Below, in pieces: positions 61,383 to 64,000 of a stretch of DNA of 64,000 nucleotides (its first letter is position 1; each line of letters begins with the position of its first letter). This DNA is from Cadophora sp. MPI-SDFR-AT-0126. Taxonomy: Eukaryota; Ascomycota; Leotiomycetes; Helotiales; Ploettnerulaceae. Both the position numbers and the translations under genes were made by a program. The stretch lies in the NCBI GenBank assembly GCA_020747065.1, contig JAGMVK010000008.1:1550001-1614000 (forward strand), in the 5' to 3' direction. Under the pieces are notes generated by a model, which saw only the letters and a list, made by a program, of their open reading frames with translations, made no database searches and was not told the DNA's origin.

Positions 61383-63972
61383 TTATACTGGACCTTGATC
61401 GCCCTCCAGCACTCTCCTTGCTGCGTCTAATCGTCGTCTGAAAACCCTACCATCGTAACTCGCGCGCCCCGATTCTTGCAGACCAAGCACGCATTTGCCA
61501 AGGCTGGCCACAAGTCTCTCGACAAGAATTTGGTCCTCTTTGGCAAGCATGTGGACGGGAGATGGTTGGAGACGCTCGCCATTCGTGCCATCTGTCAATG
61601 TCATGGAGTCGCTCAGAAGCGAGGGCTCAATTTCCTTCGAGGCGCGGAGATTTGGCGTGCTAGCTGTGTTTTGCTGGGTTTTGGGCTTGTTAACTAAAGG
61701 GAAGCTTCGCGTGGTTCCGTTCGACTCGAAGGATTCGAAGGAGCCGATTGATGGGCGGTGGTCGTTATATCCGTTCCTTTGAGTCTGGTCGTGACCCGTT
61801 GAACTAGGTCTTCTCGGACGATCTGGAGAAGATTGTTGGTCGCCCGGCTGGAAACCTCTCAGGTCTGAGCCAAATGTGGAGCGTTTTGCTGTAAGTGGTG
61901 TGGTTGTGCTTGAACGAGGTGGCAATAATGTCGCCACCTGCTGAACTGCGAAAGTGTCACGCTCCTCATCCTCGTCTCCGTTCTCCGATTCATTGCCTTC
62001 TGTTGCAGTCTCAAAAGTAGCAACTGTAGACACAGAATCAGTACTCTCAGATCTGAAATGCCCCAAGGAAGCTCTTGCAGGTGGATCTGTGCTCCGTATT
62101 GTCGGTCCTTGTACAGTCTCCACAGAATCCTCAGAGCTGAAGCTTCCAGTGCTGCCTCTTCGCTCCATTCTTTGCTGACTAATGGTTCCCATGGCGCTAT
62201 GCAGGAAAAAATGCTCATAATCAAATGCGTCCTCCCGGTCCTCATGCGATATTGGAGTAGTTAGAGTATCATGGTATAATGAGGCGTCGCTCTCGTACTC
62301 ATCGGCTTCTTCACGGTCGACCATTTCCTCAGTGTAATCATCCTCATACCCCTCCACAGGCTCGTCCTTCTGTTGCTCTTCAGCAATAACGTGCTCCTCC
62401 TCTTCTTCGGGAATTCCAGGCTCATGGCTGTTGGTGTCTTCTTCGGCAACATAGCTGTGCTCATTGACATCTTCGTATACACTAGTAACATCCGAATCTG
62501 CGTATTGAGGCGTGTCCGTCGTGATTGCGTGGACTGTGTCTCCTTGCTTTACTTCCTGGTCGCCGTTCACTGAACCCTTCCATGGAGGGGAAGCGACTCC
62601 TGCATCAGCACTGAGCGGCTCGCCATAGTTTTTCGAGGTGGCGTACCACTGCTCAGCTGCTGTAAAGGGACTTGGCGTCCTGAGACTTTGCAAACTTCGT
62701 CGTTTCATGGTATCATCCCGAGCCCGATCCCGCAAGACTGATAATCTGCCTTTCAAGTCAGACATCTGGTCCTTGAGGTCTCGCATCTGCATAGAAGATG
62801 CCGATCGAGTTAGTCCTCGATGCTCGCCGTTAGGAGTTAAGTATCCGTCCACGCTGGATCTGATACTGGCTCTGTCTGCTTCAAAATCGGGAACATCATC
62901 CTCGCCTAATGGCTCCAAAATTGCATGTGGAGGCGAAGTTCTGTTCAATGAGCCTGAAAATCCAGAGTAAGACACAAGCCGGACATCCTCTCGTGGTGTC
63001 TCTGGTGTTTTCACGAATGGCGGTGACCGTTTGCTCCCATCATTTCTTACATATCGAGCTGCTGCACTTGCTGATCGAACTGGGAAAGGAATTGGAAAGG
63101 GCGCCACTCGCTGAGGAGATAATGCTGAATTTTCGCTTCCAACTCTTGCATGTCTTGGGCTCGCTGCTGGCGATTCGGTAGGTGTATGCAATTGTCTTAC
63201 TTTCGAAGGTGGTACACCAAGTGCTGTTACCACTGCCTCTTCATGGGGAGATGGTGTCGATCGTGATAAAGGACTGCTGCTATGAATTGATGACAAGGAC
63301 CCAGAAGGGGTCGTATATAAGGAGCTTCGCGCGCGAGTGAGATTTCCTTCCATATTCTAAAACTGTGTCAATTCGATTCAAAAATGCAAAGCAATCCAAA
63401 CTCACGTTTAGTCTCTTCTTCGCGTTTAACAAGATTTGTTCCGCTCTTCTGCTCAAAGCTGCACTTGAGTTTCGGTCGTCCTCTGGTCCAGCACTGTGGT
63501 TTCTGGCAGCCAATCGCTGAGTCTCCGAGGCAATGACTTGCTCGCTATATGAGTCTGCAACACTCTCTTCGTCATCCCCTTGGAATACGCTATCGTCTAC
63601 GCTGACACCGTCATCAAAATCTTTGAAAAGCTCGGCGGCTTGGCCCTCTGATGTGATTGTGCTCGTCGACTCGATAGATATCTTCCTCTGGTGCGTTCCT
63701 GTCCTCGTCCGCTTCATTACCGCCGCATATCCCATTGTTGGACTTGACCCTAGAGGCGTATTATTTCCTGACGCTTGGTGCTGTTGTTGTAGTTGCTGTT
63801 GCTTGAGCAGTCTACGCTCCGCTGGACCTGGCAACTTACTCCGGCCCACTGTGCTTTCTGCCTCTGTAACCTCGCCGATGTCACTCAACATCGTGCCATT
63901 GCCATATATTATCGGTGTCGTTGGGGTCATGAGACCCATATGGGCATGTGGAGGGCCAATTGAGAAATGCAT
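61383..63972 (-). CDS. Ser-rich acidic protein of unknown function (start near window edge)
   Basis: Exons 63972-63406 and 63356-61383 (49-nt intron) give up to 846 aa within the window. Met codons at 63972 and 63939 (start of MGLMTPTTPIIYGNG) are possible starts; the frame stays open to the edge, so an upstream exon cannot be excluded. Features: a poly-Gln stretch (about 57-66), a conserved-looking helix AEQILLNAKKRLNNMEGNLT spanning the intron, a short coiled coil (LKDQMSDLKGRLSVLRDRAR), a strongly acidic middle (EEEEHVIAEEQQKDEPVEGY) and a basic helical C-terminus (FRRRLDAARRVLEGDQ). No enzyme domain, signal or membrane segment. Similar Ser-rich proteins are, as far as I recall, found widely in filamentous ascomycetes as hypothetical proteins. 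Possibly a cytoskeletal or polarity factor, but that is a guess. Confidence 0.8.
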
Positions 63973-64000
63973 GTCGGTTTGCCTAGTATCATCCCAATCC

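Noticed and set aside
1..64000. Search by eye for transposons, CRISPR arrays, toxin or viral genes
   Set aside because: No terminal inverted repeats with a transposase, no regularly spaced repeat array, and no viral or toxin-like proteins were seen.

Overview
This window is nuclear DNA of a filamentous ascomycete (Pezizomycotina). Genes are broken by short introns, mostly 44-110 nt, with GT-AG (twice GC-AG) borders and CTAAC/CTGAC-like branch sites. Several protein families are typical of this group. A Leotiomycetes-like fungus is my best guess from general sequence feel, but nothing here proves the class. I see no plasmid, phage, CRISPR array, intact transposon, rRNA or tRNA. Exon borders were worked out by hand by joining reading frames at splice consensus sites, and each model closes in frame.

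Layout. 0-10 kb: the 5' end of a cytochrome P450 (cut by the window edge), a small basic low-complexity protein with a possible membrane-tail isoform, a bHLH transcription factor, an intracellular GH5 glucanase-like protein and mitochondrial P5C dehydrogenase. All five lie on the minus strand. 10-24 kb: a glycerol-3-phosphatase with a 16-nt exon, then about 8.5 kb without a convincing gene. The second half of that gap is rich in short tandem repeats and palindromes and probably forms the long promoter and leader of a homeodomain transcription factor at 21.8-23.8 kb. 24-37 kb: a gene-poor stretch, then NUG1 (nuclear GTPase, 60S export) tail-to-tail with DIS3/RRP44 (exosome nuclease), a 12-exon conserved gene of unknown function, and an NHP6-type HMG protein. 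39-64 kb: CENP-H head-to-head with ATG11; CHD1 head-to-head with RLI1/ABCE1; PRP40 head-to-head with TRS65; and a Ser-rich acidic protein of unknown function whose start lies at the right window edge.

The right half is dominated by core housekeeping functions: ribosome export and recycling, RNA decay, splicing, chromatin remodelling, kinetochore, selective autophagy and Golgi traffic. They are not an operon or a metabolic cluster. The shared theme is only compact, often divergent, gene packing with 320-990 bp shared promoters. I found no clear new biological system. The points most worth a second look are the unnamed 12-exon gene, two GC-AG introns, exons of 12 and 16 nt, a pair of perfect palindromes 28 bp apart in the homeodomain promoter, and a stop-interrupted coding-like stretch near 45.7-45.9 kb.
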